A stretch of DNA of 64,000 nucleotides, from positions 142,496 to 206,495 of the forward strand of contig SEHB01000006.1 of assembly GCA_004143945.1 (NCBI GenBank), read 5' to 3'. Shown in pieces: positions 29,818 through 40,689 of this stretch. How positions within the stretch are numbered: the stretch's first letter is position 1; each line of letters starts with the position of its first letter. The notes under the pieces were generated by a model, which made no database searches, was not told the origin of the DNA, and saw nothing but the letters and a program-made list of their open reading frames with translations. Source of the stretch: Lysobacteraceae bacterium. Lineage in GTDB: Bacteria; Pseudomonadota; Gammaproteobacteria; Xanthomonadales; Rhodanobacteraceae. A program made the translations under genes and the position numbers.

Positions 29818-30593
29818 GCGCCGCCACCACCGTCCCCGCGCCGCGCGTCGACCTGCTGCGCTGCTACGCGCTCGAGGCGAAACTCGAATTCCTGCGCATG
29901 CTGCGCACGCCCGCGTTCGTGCTGCCGACGCTGCTGTTCCCGCCGATGTTCTACCTGCTGTTCGGCGTGATGCTCGCGCGTGCGTCGTCGCCAGGCGCCT
30001 ACCAGCCCGCGGTGTACCTGCTCGCGACCTACAACGTGTTCGGGGTGATGGCGCCCGGGTTGTTCGGATTCGGCGTGACGGTCGCGCTCGACCGCGAACG
30101 CGGTTGGCACGCGCTCAAGCGCGCGATGCCGATGCCGCCCGGTGCCTGGCTCGCGGCCAAGCTCGCGATGGCGATGCTGTTCGCGGGCGTGATCTTCGCG
30201 ATCATGGCGCTGGTCGCGATCGGCTTCGGCGGCGTCGACCTGCCGCTTCGGGCGTGGGCCGGCCTGTTCGTCGTGGACGTGCTCGGCGTGCTGCCGTTCT
30301 GCGCGATGGGCCTGTTCGTCGGTTGCGTCGTCGACGGGCAAGGTGCGCCGGCCGTCGCGAACCTCATCTACCTGCCGATGGCGTTCCTGTCCGGGCTCTG
30401 GTTCCCGCTGCACGTCCTGCCGCCCCTCGTCGGCGACATCGCGCCGCTGTGGCCGGCCTGGCACCTCGGCCGCCTCGCGCTCGCGGCGGTCGGGCAGGCC
30501 GCATCGGCGGGATCGGCAGGGCACGTGCTCGCGCTCGTCGCGACCACCGCGCTGTTCCTCGTGCTCGCGCGCTGGCGACTCGTGCGCGGATAG
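29814..30593 (+). CDS. ABC-2 type exporter, permease
   Basis: The 259-residue inner-membrane protein has about six membrane helices. It starts MSAATTVPAPRVDLLRCYAL and contains FLRMLRTPAFVLPTLLFPPMFYLLFG and LIYLPMAFLSGLWFP, as in ABC-2 permeases of the drug/lipid export group. Its start overlaps the stop of the ATPase gene. The substrate is unknown. Confidence 0.9.
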   Translation: MSAATTVPAPRVDLLRCYALEAKLEFLRMLRTPAFVLPTLLFPPMFYLLFGVMLARASSPGAYQPAVYLLATYNVFGVMAPGLFGFGVTVALDRERGWHALKRAMPMPPGAWLAAKLAMAMLFAGVIFAIMALVAIGFGGVDLPLRAWAGLFVVDVLGVLPFCAMGLFVGCVVDGQGAPAVANLIYLPMAFLSGLWFPLHVLPPLVGDIAPLWPAWHLGRLALAAVGQAASAGSAGHVLALVATTALFLVLARWRLVRG

Positions 30594-30646
30594 GGCGAAC
30601 GACCGATGCAGGCACTATCATCCAGCGAGCGAACGAGGCCGATGCC

Positions 30647-31807
30647 GTGACCGATCTGTTGCGAAGCCTGCGCGCGCGCGCGCTGCCGAGCCGCTTCGTC
30701 GATGAAGAGGGCAGTGCGCCGCTGTGGAGCCTGCTCTACCTCGGCTTCCTGTTCATGAACTGGAACAACGCGCCGGTCGGGGACTGGCTGCCGCTCACGA
30801 TCGCGAGCATCGCGCTGTTCCTGCCGCTGTACTTCCGTGCGCTGTGGCAATGCGGTCGCCGCATCCTCGTGCTGGCGGCTGCGATCGCGCTGCTCGGCTG
30901 CCTGCTCGTCCCGTTCAACACGGGTGCGAACACCTACCTCATCTACGCGGGCGCGTTGCTGCCTGCGAGCGGCATCCCGCTGCGGGCGTCGATCGCGTCG
31001 ATCTTCGGCGGGCTCGCGGTGTTCGCGGTCGAGCTCGCCTGGGTGCTCGAATGGCCGACGCGGTTCGTCGTGATTTCCGTCGCGATCACCGCGCTGGTCG
31101 CGACCGCGATCTGCGTCGCGAACCACCACCAGCGCGAGAAGCGCCAACGCCAGGCCGAGCTCAAGCTCAGCCACGATGAAGTGCGCAGGCTCGCGGCGCT
31201 GGCCGAGCGCGAGCGGATCGGGCGCGACCTGCACGACCTTCTGGGCCACACCTTGTCGCTGATCACGCTGAAGGCCGAACTCGCGGTGCGGCTGTTCGAT
31301 CGCGACGCGCTCGCCGCGCGGCGTGAAATCGTCGACGTCGAGCGCGTCGCGCGCGACGCGCTCGGGCAGGTGCGCCGGGCCGTCACCGGCATCCGCGCGG
31401 CCGGCCTCGCGGCCGAACTCGCGTCGGCCAAGCTGCTGCTCGAATCGTGCGGCACGCGCCTCGCGTACGAGCGCGCCGATTGGTCGTTGCCGCCCGAGGT
31501 GGAGACCACGCTCGCGTTGGTCGTGCGCGAGGCGGTCACGAACGTGCAGCGGCATGCGCAGGCCAGCTCGGTGAGGATCGCAATCGAAACCGATGGGAAC
31601 GAGGTCGTGCTGGAGGTGCGCGACGATGGCAACGGCGCGCGCGTTGTCGCGGGCAATGGACTGGCCGGCATGTGCGAGCGCCTCGCGGTGCTCGACGGAC
31701 GCCTCCACATCGATTCCGTGCGCGGCAGCGGCACCTGCCTCGTCGCGCGTGTGCCGCTCAACGCCTGGCCGGATCCGGCCACGACGCCCGCGGCGTTGGG
31801 TTCCTGA
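30647..31807 (+). CDS. Sensor histidine kinase, DesK/NarL-type (HisKA_3)
   Basis: The 386-residue kinase has about five membrane helices (residues 28-160), a coiled coil, and the HisKA_3 motif ERERIGRDLHDLLGHTLSL with His196. The HATPase domain shows VVREAVTNVQRHAQAS and GNGLAGM. GTG 30647 is the start in frame; no nearby ATG fits. In relatives such as DesK the adjacent regulator is encoded next. Here it lies 2.2 kb further on at 34001, behind repeats and three reverse-strand genes. Confidence 0.88.
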   Translation: MTDLLRSLRARALPSRFVDEEGSAPLWSLLYLGFLFMNWNNAPVGDWLPLTIASIALFLPLYFRALWQCGRRILVLAAAIALLGCLLVPFNTGANTYLIYAGALLPASGIPLRASIASIFGGLAVFAVELAWVLEWPTRFVVISVAITALVATAICVANHHQREKRQRQAELKLSHDEVRRLAALAERERIGRDLHDLLGHTLSLITLKAELAVRLFDRDALAARREIVDVERVARDALGQVRRAVTGIRAAGLAAELASAKLLLESCGTRLAYERADWSLPPEVETTLALVVREAVTNVQRHAQASSVRIAIETDGNEVVLEVRDDGNGARVVAGNGLAGMCERLAVLDGRLHIDSVRGSGTCLVARVPLNAWPDPATTPAALGS

Positions 31808-31820
31808 TCGCGCCAGCATC

Positions 31821-32096
31821 CGTTCGCCCGGAGTGAGGCCGAAGTCAAACGGCCAGTCGCCGTGCAGTCGCATGCGTGCGCTTCGACTGCGCGCCTTGCA
31901 GGCGCTGCGCTCAGCGCGAACGGGAGTTTTCCGGTATCAGTTCGCGTATGCGCTCGGCGCGAACGGGTGTTCCGCCCGTTCGCCCTGAGCGCAGGCCGAA
32001 GGCCGAAGGCCGAAGTGGAGGGGCCAGGTCGCCGTGCAGTCCCACGCGTGCGCTTCGACTCCGCAACCTACGGTCGCTGCGCTCAGCGCGAACGGT
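31821..32096. repeat. Two palindromic intergenic repeats of the 11-kb array family
   Basis: Copy 1 (31821-31923) and copy 2 (31978-32096) open with CGTTCGCCCGGAGTGAG or GTTCGCCCTGAGCGCAG and close with CTGCGCTCAGCGCGAACGG. They share the interior CAGTCGCCGTGCAGT/CGTGCGCTTCGACT. Short GCTCGGCGCGAACGG fragments lie between and after them. These fill the 347-bp gap 31808-32154, which shows no gene. Confidence 0.8.
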
Positions 32097-32154
32097 TTAC
32101 GGTGCCGCATGGCGCTGCGCTCGGCGCGAGCGGTTGCCGTGCCGCATGCTGCGC

Positions 32155-32997
32155 TCAATCCGCGTCAGCATCGATTTTCAGCGACGTCAACTCGGCGTCG
32201 CCGGCTGCAGCCGCCGCCGCGGCTCGCATGCGCGCGATGCGCGCAGCGTCCGCAGGATGGGTCGAAAACAGCGTCGGCCCCTGGCCGGGTCCGGCGCGAT
32301 GGTCGGCGAGCACCCGGAACACCGCATCGGTGCCGCGTGCGTGGCCGTACAGCGAAACGACCGCTGCGAGCGCGGCCTCGTCCGCGCGTCGCTCGACTGC
32401 GCGCGAGTATCCGAGCGTGACGAGCCGCGCGAGTTGCGGCAGCAGCGCGTGCCCGTCGCCCGCGAGGACCGCGATCAGCAACGCGATCGAAGCGCCGCCG
32501 CCGATCGCCGAGATCGGATCGCGCGCACGCAGGTGGCCGAGTTCGTGCGCGAGGACGAGTGCGAGCGCGTTCTCGCTCGGCATGCGCCGGTACAGGCCCT
32601 GCGTCACGATCACGTGTCCGCCGAGTGTCGCGAATGCATTGGGCGTGTCCGAATCGGCGAGGTGCACGGTCGGCACCATGCCTTCGGGCAGGTCCATGCG
32701 TGCCACGAGTCGCGACGCGAGCTCCGCGAGATAGGCCTCGATGCGTGCATGCGTCGCGTCCGGCGCGCCGCCTGCACCCGCGTCGAGCAGGTCGAAGCCG
32801 AACACGTGACTGCCGACCATCGCCTGTTCGGTCGCATACGGAATGCGCCGCGCGAGCCAGCCGCCGGCGACCCACAGCAGCGCGCTGCCGATCACGATGC
32901 ACAGGCCGATGCCCGCGCACAGCCTGAGGAACTGCGCGAGTGGACTCTCGCGCGAGACATTGACCTCATGCGGAACCGGCGGGTTTTCGTAGCTCAT
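32155..32997 (-). CDS. M48-family membrane-associated metallopeptidase
   Basis: The 280-residue protein has one N-terminal membrane helix (about 26-48) and the zinc motif HELGH at 151-155. A further Glu in SRAVERRADEAA is the likely third ligand. It resembles Oma1/HtpX-like M48 peptidases involved in membrane-protein or lipoprotein quality control. The ATG at 32997 (MSYENPP) is chosen; the longer frame is Arg-rich and overlaps the upstream gene. It is the third gene of a reverse-strand operon behind two YbjQ-like genes. Confidence 0.88.
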   Translation of the reverse strand: MSYENPPVPHEVNVSRESPLAQFLRLCAGIGLCIVIGSALLWVAGGWLARRIPYATEQAMVGSHVFGFDLLDAGAGGAPDATHARIEAYLAELASRLVARMDLPEGMVPTVHLADSDTPNAFATLGGHVIVTQGLYRRMPSENALALVLAHELGHLRARDPISAIGGGASIALLIAVLAGDGHALLPQLARLVTLGYSRAVERRADEAALAAVVSLYGHARGTDAVFRVLADHRAGPGQGPTLFSTHPADAARIARMRAAAAAAAGDAELTSLKIDADAD

Positions 32998-33043
32998 CCC
33001 GGCGCTTCGCACCTTCGTCCGCACGCCGGGCCGGCACGGCAGG

Positions 33044-33553
33044 TCATCCGCGTGCCTCGAGGCGCGACTCGGACATCGCCGGGCGCGTCGGGATCGCACT
33101 CGCCGGAACGAGCGCCGTGCCGTAGGCGAGGAATTCGGCCGAGAACAGCGCCTGCCTGCGATGGTCTTCGGACAGCGACGCGGTCTCGAAGCGCACGTTG
33201 AACACCATCGTCGCGCCGATCGCCTGCGCGTCGCGCTTCATGCGCACGATCGCCTCGCGACGCCCGCGGTCCATCAGCGATTCGTACACGCCGAGTCGCC
33301 CGCCGACGAGGCTCGCGAGCGACGCCGCGATGCGCTTGAAATAGTCCTCCGCGATCACGACCGAGCCGGTGACGAGGCGCGTCCGGCGGTACTCGTCCGG
33401 CGGCGGCGTGCGTTCGTTGAACACGAGGATGCGCGCGAGCTGGCGTTCGGCCTGCGCGAGCTCGCGGAAATGCCGCTGTTCGGCGATCCGGCCGAACACG
33501 AGGCCGATCGCGAGCAGCGCGACGAAGAAGCCGACCTGTATCAGGAATTCCAT
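33044..33553 (-). CDS. YbjQ/UPF0145-like protein with N-terminal membrane helix
   Basis: The 169-residue protein starts with a membrane helix (MEFLIQVGFFVALLAIGLVF). A cytosolic YbjQ-like domain follows (TGSVVIAEDYFKRIAASLAS, AIGATMVFNVRFETASL). It is probably a paralogue of the gene just upstream, with an added anchor. Function is unknown. It lies 2 bp after the YbjQ gene and 46 bp before the M48 peptidase. Confidence 0.8.
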   Translation of the reverse strand: MEFLIQVGFFVALLAIGLVFGRIAEQRHFRELAQAERQLARILVFNERTPPPDEYRRTRLVTGSVVIAEDYFKRIAASLASLVGGRLGVYESLMDRGRREAIVRMKRDAQAIGATMVFNVRFETASLSEDHRRQALFSAEFLAYGTALVPASAIPTRPAMSESRLEARG

Positions 33554-33555
33554 CG

Positions 33556-33870
33556 CTACTGCACCACGACCGCGGTGCCGTAGGCCATCACCTCGGCCGC
33601 ACCCGCGGTGATGTTCGAGGTCGAGAAGCGCACGTTGACGACGGCGTTCGCGCCGACCGCCTTCGCCTGCGCCAGCATGCGCGCCGTCGCTTCATCGCGC
33701 GACTCGGCCAGCAGTTCGGTGTAGGCCTTGAGTTCGCCGCCGACGATATTCTTGAGCCCGGCGAGGATGTCGCGGCCCGCATGCTTGGCACGCACGGTCG
33801 AGCCCTGCACGAGACCGAGGTGGCGCACCGTGGTCTTGCCCGGGATCGCCTCGAGGTTGCTGATTTCCAT
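33556..33870 (-). CDS. YbjQ/UPF0145 family protein
   Basis: The 104-residue protein MEISNLEAIPGKTTVRHLGL matches the heavy-metal-binding-like YbjQ family, which forms pentamers and has no proven function. AVGANAVVNVRFSTSNI is the family core. It is the first gene of the reverse-strand cassette ending in the M48 peptidase. A GGGGGAAGGAATG start region gives a strong ribosome site. Confidence 0.9.
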   Translation of the reverse strand: MEISNLEAIPGKTTVRHLGLVQGSTVRAKHAGRDILAGLKNIVGGELKAYTELLAESRDEATARMLAQAKAVGANAVVNVRFSTSNITAGAAEVMAYGTAVVVQ

Positions 33871-34000
33871 TCCTTCCCCCTTCGTCTGCCAGCGGCTGCC
33901 GGCGCGCTAGCGTAGCGCCTCCGCGCGCGCATGGACCAGCGGCGTCACCCGCCGCGATTGCGCTACAGTCCGCACGGTTTCACCGAAGCGGGGACAGGGC

Positions 34001-34603
34001 GTGATCCGGGTGTTGCTGGCGGAAGACCAGGCGATGGTGCGAGGTGCGTTGTCCGCGCTGCTCGGCCTCGAGCCCGACATCGAGGTCGTCGGACAGGCTG
34101 CCGATGGCGAGGAAGCCTGGCGCCTGCTGCAGCAGTGCGCGCCCGACGTCTTCGTGACCGACATCGAAATGCCCGGGCTGACCGGGCTCGAACTCGCGCA
34201 GCGCGTGCGTCGGCACGAACTTGCGTGCAAGGTCGTGATCCTGACCACGTTCGCGCGGCCCGGCTTCCTGCGCCGCGCGCTCGAGGCCGGCGTCGGCGGC
34301 TACCTGCTCAAGGATGCGCCGGCGACGCAACTCGCGGAGGCGCTCCGCACCGTGCACCGCGGCGGCCGCGCGATCGACCCGCAACTCGCGATGGGCGCGT
34401 GGTCGGAGGCCGATCCGCTCAACGACCGCGAACGCCAGTTGCTGCGCCTCGCGGGCGAAGGCCTGTCCGCGGGCGAGATCGCCGAACGCCTGAACCTCTC
34501 GCACGGCACCGTGCGCAACTACCTCTCCGAAGCGATCGGCAAGCTCGGTGTCGGCAACCGCATCGAGGCGTACCGGCTGGCTCGTCAGAAGGGGTGGCTG
34601 TGA
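34001..34603 (+). CDS. LuxR/NarL-type response regulator (DesR-like)
   Basis: The 200-residue regulator has a receiver domain with phospho-acceptor Asp54 (VTDIEMPG). The C-terminal LuxR helix-turn-helix is GLSAGEIAERLNLSHGTVRNYLSEAIGKLG. GTG 34001 is the start. It is the likely partner of the DesK-like kinase at 30647, from which it is split by a repeat pair and a reverse-strand cassette. The stop codon is followed immediately by the second GGGAAT element. Confidence 0.9.
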   Translation: MIRVLLAEDQAMVRGALSALLGLEPDIEVVGQAADGEEAWRLLQQCAPDVFVTDIEMPGLTGLELAQRVRRHELACKVVILTTFARPGFLRRALEAGVGGYLLKDAPATQLAEALRTVHRGGRAIDPQLAMGAWSEADPLNDRERQLLRLAGEGLSAGEIAERLNLSHGTVRNYLSEAIGKLGVGNRIEAYRLARQKGWL

Positions 34604-34730
34604 AGGGCGGGGAATGGGGAACAGGGAATAGGAGCGGCAGGAGCACGATGCGAAACTGTGGCGCGTCGTGCGGAGAGGCCGCGCGGCCCTTACCATTCCC
34701 TGTTCCCCATTCCCCATTCCCATTCCCCGA
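34604..34730. repeat. GGGAAT/ATTCCC long inverted-repeat element, copy 2 (regulator-queA)
   Basis: The left arm (34604-34632, GGGCGGGGAATGGGGAACAG) starts at the regulator stop. The right arm (34693-34730, ending CATTCCCATTCCCCGA) ends at the TTG start of queA. It fills the gap exactly. Confidence 0.85.
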
Positions 34731-35754
34731 TTGAACAAGCACGACTTCCACTTCGACCTGCCGCCCGCGCTGATCGCGCAGGCGCCGCTGCCGGAACGGT
34801 CGGGAAGTCGCTTGCTGCTCGCCGACGGCGCTACGCGACGCATCGAGGATCGCCGCTTCGTCGAGCTTCCGGAGCTGCTGCGCGCGGGCGACCTGCTCGT
34901 GTTCAACGACACGCGCGTGCTGCCTGCGCGTCTGTTCGGACGCAAGGCGAGTGGAGGGGCGGTCGAGATCCTGATCGAGCGTATCACCGGCACGCACGAG
35001 GCGCTCGCGCAGCTCGGCGTCAGCAAGAAGCCCAGGCCGGGAGCGCGGATCGCGTTGCAGGATGGCAGCGAAGTCGAAGTGCTCGCGCGCGAGGGGACGT
35101 TCTTCCGCCTGCGCTTCGATGTCGTCGAGCCGCTCGAGAAGCTGCTGTCGCGCGTCGGGCGCATGCCGCTGCCGCCGTACATCGCGCGTGATGCGGGGGC
35201 GGCCGACCAGGAGCGTTACCAGACCGTCTACGCGCGCGAGGCTGGCGCGGTCGCCGCGCCGACCGCGGGGCTGCATTTCGATGCGGCGTTGCTGGAACGG
35301 CTCGCCACGCGCGGCATCGAATCGGGCTACGTCACGCTGCACGTCGGTGCGGGCACGTTCCAGCCGGTGCGCGCCGAGCGCATCGAGGACCATGCGATGC
35401 ATCGCGAGTGGCTCAATGTCGGCGCGGGCCTGGTGGAACAGATCCGGCGCACGCGCGAGCGCGGCGGCCGCGTCGTCGCGGTGGGCACCACGGTCGTGCG
35501 CGCGCTCGAAAGCGCGGCGCGCGACGGTCAGCTCGCGCCGTTCGCGGGCGAGACGCAGATCTTCATCTTCCCGGGCTACCGCATCACGACCGTCGATGCG
35601 CTGCTGACCAATTTCCACCTGCCCGAATCGACGCTGCTGATGCTGGTGTCGGCGTTCGCCGGACGCGAATTCGTGCTCGACGCCTACCGCCACGCGGTCG
35701 AACAGCGCTACCGCTTCTTCTCGTACGGGGACGCGATGCTGGTGTGGCCGTGTG

Positions 35755-36990
<1,236 letters not shown>

Positions 36991-37219
36991 GGGGCGAGTT
37001 GGCCTCGCCATCGGTGACGCGGGGTAACGGGGATGCTCGTCGGATCGCAAGCCCGAGCGAGCGGCCCGCGGACGGGAAGCGTCGAAGGTGAACTCCGGGA
37101 CGGGGACGACGGTCGCAAGATTGAGCGTGTGCGTGGAACCTGCCTTCCAGCGCTCGGCCCCCGGCGTCCAGCCTCGGCAGGCAGGCTCCGGGTCCCGTGC
37201 GCGGCCCGGATCGGCATGC

Positions 37220-37225
37220 CATAAT
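37220..37225 (+). promoter_or_regulatory. Possible -10 box for yajC-secDF
   Basis: TGCCATAAT (37217-37225) looks like a -10 element, 60 bp before yajC. No -35 box is clear. The 294-bp gap 36991-37284 shows no gene. Confidence 0.35.
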
Positions 37226-37284
37226 CCGCGACCTTTTCGATGGTTGCCGCGTCCGCGCGGGCAACCGCATCCGCCGGAGTACAC

Positions 37285-37617
37285 ATGGATTTCCTGATCT
37301 CGAATGCGTATGCGCAGGCCGCGGCCCCGGCCGCCGCGCCGAACCCGCTGATGTCGTTCCTGCCGCTGATCATCCTGTTCGGCATCTTCTACTTCATGCT
37401 GATCCGGCCGCAGATGAAGCGCGCCAAGGAACAGCGTGCGATGGTCGCGGCGCTGAGCAAGGGCGATGAAGTGCTCACGAACGGCGGCCTGCTCGGGCGC
37501 ATCGACAGCATCGCCGAGCAGTTCGTGACGCTCGAACTCGCGCCCGGCGTGGTCGTGAAGTTGCGCAAGGACGCCGTTTCGGCCGTGTTGCCGAAGGGCA
37601 CGCTGAAGACCGCCTGA
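37285..37617 (+). CDS. yajC: Sec translocon accessory protein YajC
   Basis: The 110-residue inner-membrane protein has a short N-terminal segment, an Ala/Pro linker and one membrane helix (LMSFLPLIILFGIFYFMLIRP), followed by the cytosolic KGDEVLTNGGLLGRI domain. It forms a subcomplex with SecD and SecF. ATG 37285 is preceded by GGAG. secD follows after 73 bp. Confidence 0.95.
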   Translation: MDFLISNAYAQAAAPAAAPNPLMSFLPLIILFGIFYFMLIRPQMKRAKEQRAMVAALSKGDEVLTNGGLLGRIDSIAEQFVTLELAPGVVVKLRKDAVSAVLPKGTLKTA

Positions 37618-37690
37618 TTCCCCGCCGCCGGACCCGCGAACCCGCCGCCCGTGTCGGCGGGCTGGCCGTCGTGATGCATTGGACCCCAAG

Positions 37691-39607
37691 ATGAACGAAT
37701 TCCCTCGCTGGAAGTACGTGCTGGTCGTCGTCGTGCTGTTGCTCGGCGTGCTCTACGGCGTGCCGAACCTGTTCGTGCAGCAGCCCGCCGTGCAGATCAA
37801 TGCCAATCGCGGCGCCACCGTCGACGAGGCGCTGAAGGAACGCGTGCAGGGGGTGCTCGAGAAGGAAAAGATCACCTTCGACCGCATCGAGACCGGCGAT
37901 GGCCGCATGCTGGTTCGCCTGCCGATCGGCGAAACCGAAGAGCAGGCGAAGGCGCAGGAAAAGCTGCGCACGGAACTCGGCGACCAGTACGTCGTGGCGC
38001 TCAACCTCGCCTCCACCGTTCCCGCCTGGATGCGCGCGATCGGCGCGCGCGAAATGCCCAAGGGTCTGGACCTGCAGGGCGGCGTGCACTTCCTGATGGA
38101 AGTCGATTCCAAGGACGTCATCGAGAAGCAGCTGCAGCGCTTTTCCGACGACATTCGCTCCGCGTTGCGCGACCGCGACATCCGTTACCAGTCGGTCGGC
38201 CGCGGCCCGCAAGGCCTGGTCGTGACCCTGCGCAACGACGAGGACCGCGATGCGGCGCTGACCGCGATCACCGCGGCCGTGCCCGATGTCGAAGTCAGCC
38301 GCGGCGCGCAGGTCGGCGACGCCTGGACCCTCAACGCGAACGTGAAGCCGGAGAAGATCCGCGAGATCTCGCAGAACACGATCCGCCAGAACGTCGCGAC
38401 GCTGAGCAACCGCATCAACGCGCTCGGCGTGGCCGAGCCGCTGATCCAGCAGCAGGGCGAGAACCGCATCGCGGTCGAGCTGCCGGGCGTGCAGGACACC
38501 GCCGAGGCGAAGAAGACGCTCGGCGCGCAGGCGACGCTCGAATACCGCGCGGTCGACGAGAACGCCGACGCGTTCGCCGCGATGCGCACCGGACAGGTGC
38601 CGCCCGACGACAAGCTGTACTACCGTCGCGACCGCGGGCCGGACGGCAAGCAGATCCCGATCCTCTTGAAGAAGAAGATCATCGTCAGCGGCGACGAGAT
38701 GGTGGACGCGACCAGCGCGCCGGATCCTCAGTCGGGCACGCCGTCGGTGTCGGTCGTGCTGAACTCGGCCGGCGGTCGCAAGATGCTCGACTTCACCACC
38801 AAGAGCGTCGGCAAGCCGATGGCGGTCGTCTACATCGAGCGCACGCCTGAAGTGCGCGTCGTCGACGGCAAGGAAGTGCGCAGCACGAAGATCACCGAGG
38901 AGGTGATCAGTGTCGCGAACATCCGTGGCGTGTTCTCCAACCGCTTCCAGACCACCGGCCTCGGCAGCAACGACGAAGCCGCCGAACTCGCGCTGCTGCT
39001 GCGCTCCGGCTCGCTGGCTGCGCCGATCGACATCGTCGAGGAACGCGTGATCGGCCCGAGCCTCGGCAAGGACAACATCCAGAAGGGCATCATGGCGGTG
39101 CTGCTCGGCCTCGGCGCCGTGCTCGTGTTCATGGCGTTCTACTACTGGCTGTTCGGTTTGATCGCCGACCTCGCGCTGGTGTTCAACCTCGTGCTGCTGC
39201 TCGCGGTCATGAGCGCGGTCGGCGTGACGCTGACGATGCCGGGCATCGCGGGCATCGTGCTCACGCTCGGCATGGCGATCGACGCGAACGTGCTGATCTG
39301 CGAACGCGTGCGTGAGGAACTGCGCAACGGCTCCAGCCCGCTCGCCGCGATCCGCGCCGGCTACGACAAGGCATGGGCCACCATCCTCGACGCCAACGTG
39401 ACCCACCTGATCTCGGCGCTCGCGCTGATGACGCTCGGCTCCGGCGCGATTCGCGGATTCGGCGTCACGCTGTTCATCGGCATCCTGACCTCGATGTTCA
39501 CCTCGGTCACGGTCAGCCACGCGATCACCAATCTCGTGCACGGTCGCCGCAAGAAGCTCAAGGGGCTGTCGATCGGCAGCGGTTACACGCGCGCCGCGGC
39601 TGCCTGA
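37691..39607 (+). CDS. secD: Protein translocase subunit SecD
   Basis: The 638-residue inner-membrane subunit uses the proton gradient to pull exported proteins. The start MNEFPRWKYVLVVVVLLLG gives the first membrane helix. The periplasmic P1 domain contains LDLQGGVHFLMEVD and TLSNRINALGVAEP. The C-terminal five-helix bundle holds GIAGIVLTLGMAIDANVLICERVREE, with the conserved Asp. Length matches E. coli SecD (615). Confidence 0.95.
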   Translation: MNEFPRWKYVLVVVVLLLGVLYGVPNLFVQQPAVQINANRGATVDEALKERVQGVLEKEKITFDRIETGDGRMLVRLPIGETEEQAKAQEKLRTELGDQYVVALNLASTVPAWMRAIGAREMPKGLDLQGGVHFLMEVDSKDVIEKQLQRFSDDIRSALRDRDIRYQSVGRGPQGLVVTLRNDEDRDAALTAITAAVPDVEVSRGAQVGDAWTLNANVKPEKIREISQNTIRQNVATLSNRINALGVAEPLIQQQGENRIAVELPGVQDTAEAKKTLGAQATLEYRAVDENADAFAAMRTGQVPPDDKLYYRRDRGPDGKQIPILLKKKIIVSGDEMVDATSAPDPQSGTPSVSVVLNSAGGRKMLDFTTKSVGKPMAVVYIERTPEVRVVDGKEVRSTKITEEVISVANIRGVFSNRFQTTGLGSNDEAAELALLLRSGSLAAPIDIVEERVIGPSLGKDNIQKGIMAVLLGLGAVLVFMAFYYWLFGLIADLALVFNLVLLLAVMSAVGVTLTMPGIAGIVLTLGMAIDANVLICERVREELRNGSSPLAAIRAGYDKAWATILDANVTHLISALALMTLGSGAIRGFGVTLFIGILTSMFTSVTVSHAITNLVHGRRKKLKGLSIGSGYTRAAAA

Positions 39608-39618
39608 CAGGAACGGAC

Positions 39619-40560
39619 ATGGAACTCTTCAATCCGAACAGCAACATCGACTTCCTCGCCAAGCGCAAGATCAGCCTGGTGATCTCGATCCTCCTGATCC
39701 TGGTTTCGCTCGGCCTGCTCGCGACGCGCGGCCTCAACTACGCGCTCGACTTCACCGGCGGCGTGCTGGTGGAGGTCCATTACGACGAACCGGCCGAGAT
39801 CGACCAGGTGCGCAGCGCGCTCGAAACCGGCGGCTTCCACGGCGCTCAGGTGCAGAGCCTCGGCGGCACGCGCGACGTGTCGATCCGCCTGCAGCCGCGC
39901 GAGGACCAGAAGGACGCCGAGCGCGTCGGCCGCGACGTGCTCGCGGCGCTGCAGACGCAGCGGCAGGACGTGTCGCTCGCGCGGCATCCGGACCTCGTCG
40001 GGCCGCAGGTCGGCGCGGAACTGCGGTCGGACGGCTTCGTCGCGGCGGTGTTCGTGATGATCGGCATCATGATCTACATCGGCATCCGCTTCGAGAAACG
40101 CTTCGCGGTTGCGGCGATCGCGAGCGAATTCCACGACGCGATCCTGACGCTCGGTTTCTTCTCGGCGACGCAGATCGACTTCGACCTGACCGTGCTCGCC
40201 TCGCTGCTCGCGGTGCTCGGCTACTCGATCAACGACAAGGTCGTCGTGTTCGACCGCGTGCGCGAGCTGTTCCGCATCACGCGCAAGGCCGAGCCTTACG
40301 CGATTCTCAACAAGGCGGTCAACCAGACCCTTTCGCGCACGATCATGACCTCGCTCACGACCGCGCTCGCGATGGGTGCACTGTACTTCTGGGGTGGCCC
40401 TGCCGTGCACGGCTTCGCGCTGACGATGCTGGTCGGCATCGTGATCGGCACGCTGTCGTCGATCTTCTTCGCCAATCCGATCCTGTACTGGCTCGGCGTG
40501 TCGAAGACCGACCTCATGCCGGTCACCAAGGAAGACCCCGAGCTCGCGCGCCGGCCTTGA
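39619..40560 (+). CDS. secF: Protein translocase subunit SecF
   Basis: The 313-residue partner of SecD has the N-terminal membrane helix after a short cytosolic segment (LFNPNSNIDFLAKRK) and LDFTGGVLVEV. The transmembrane core contains LGYSINDKVVVFDRVRE with the conserved Asp. It starts 11 bp after secD. The following 129 bp lies between convergent secF and ppk2 and shows no gene. Confidence 0.95.
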   Translation: MELFNPNSNIDFLAKRKISLVISILLILVSLGLLATRGLNYALDFTGGVLVEVHYDEPAEIDQVRSALETGGFHGAQVQSLGGTRDVSIRLQPREDQKDAERVGRDVLAALQTQRQDVSLARHPDLVGPQVGAELRSDGFVAAVFVMIGIMIYIGIRFEKRFAVAAIASEFHDAILTLGFFSATQIDFDLTVLASLLAVLGYSINDKVVVFDRVRELFRITRKAEPYAILNKAVNQTLSRTIMTSLTTALAMGALYFWGGPAVHGFALTMLVGIVIGTLSSIFFANPILYWLGVSKTDLMPVTKEDPELARRP

Positions 40561-40689
40561 CCGGCGCGCGGTTGCGCGCGCCCAGGGCACGGAACACGAG
40601 GTACACGCGGGCACCCTCACGGCGTACCCGATGCCGGATGGTCTTCGTACCTCGGGTCGGTCAGCCTGCGCGTCCGATCCGCCGCGCCG

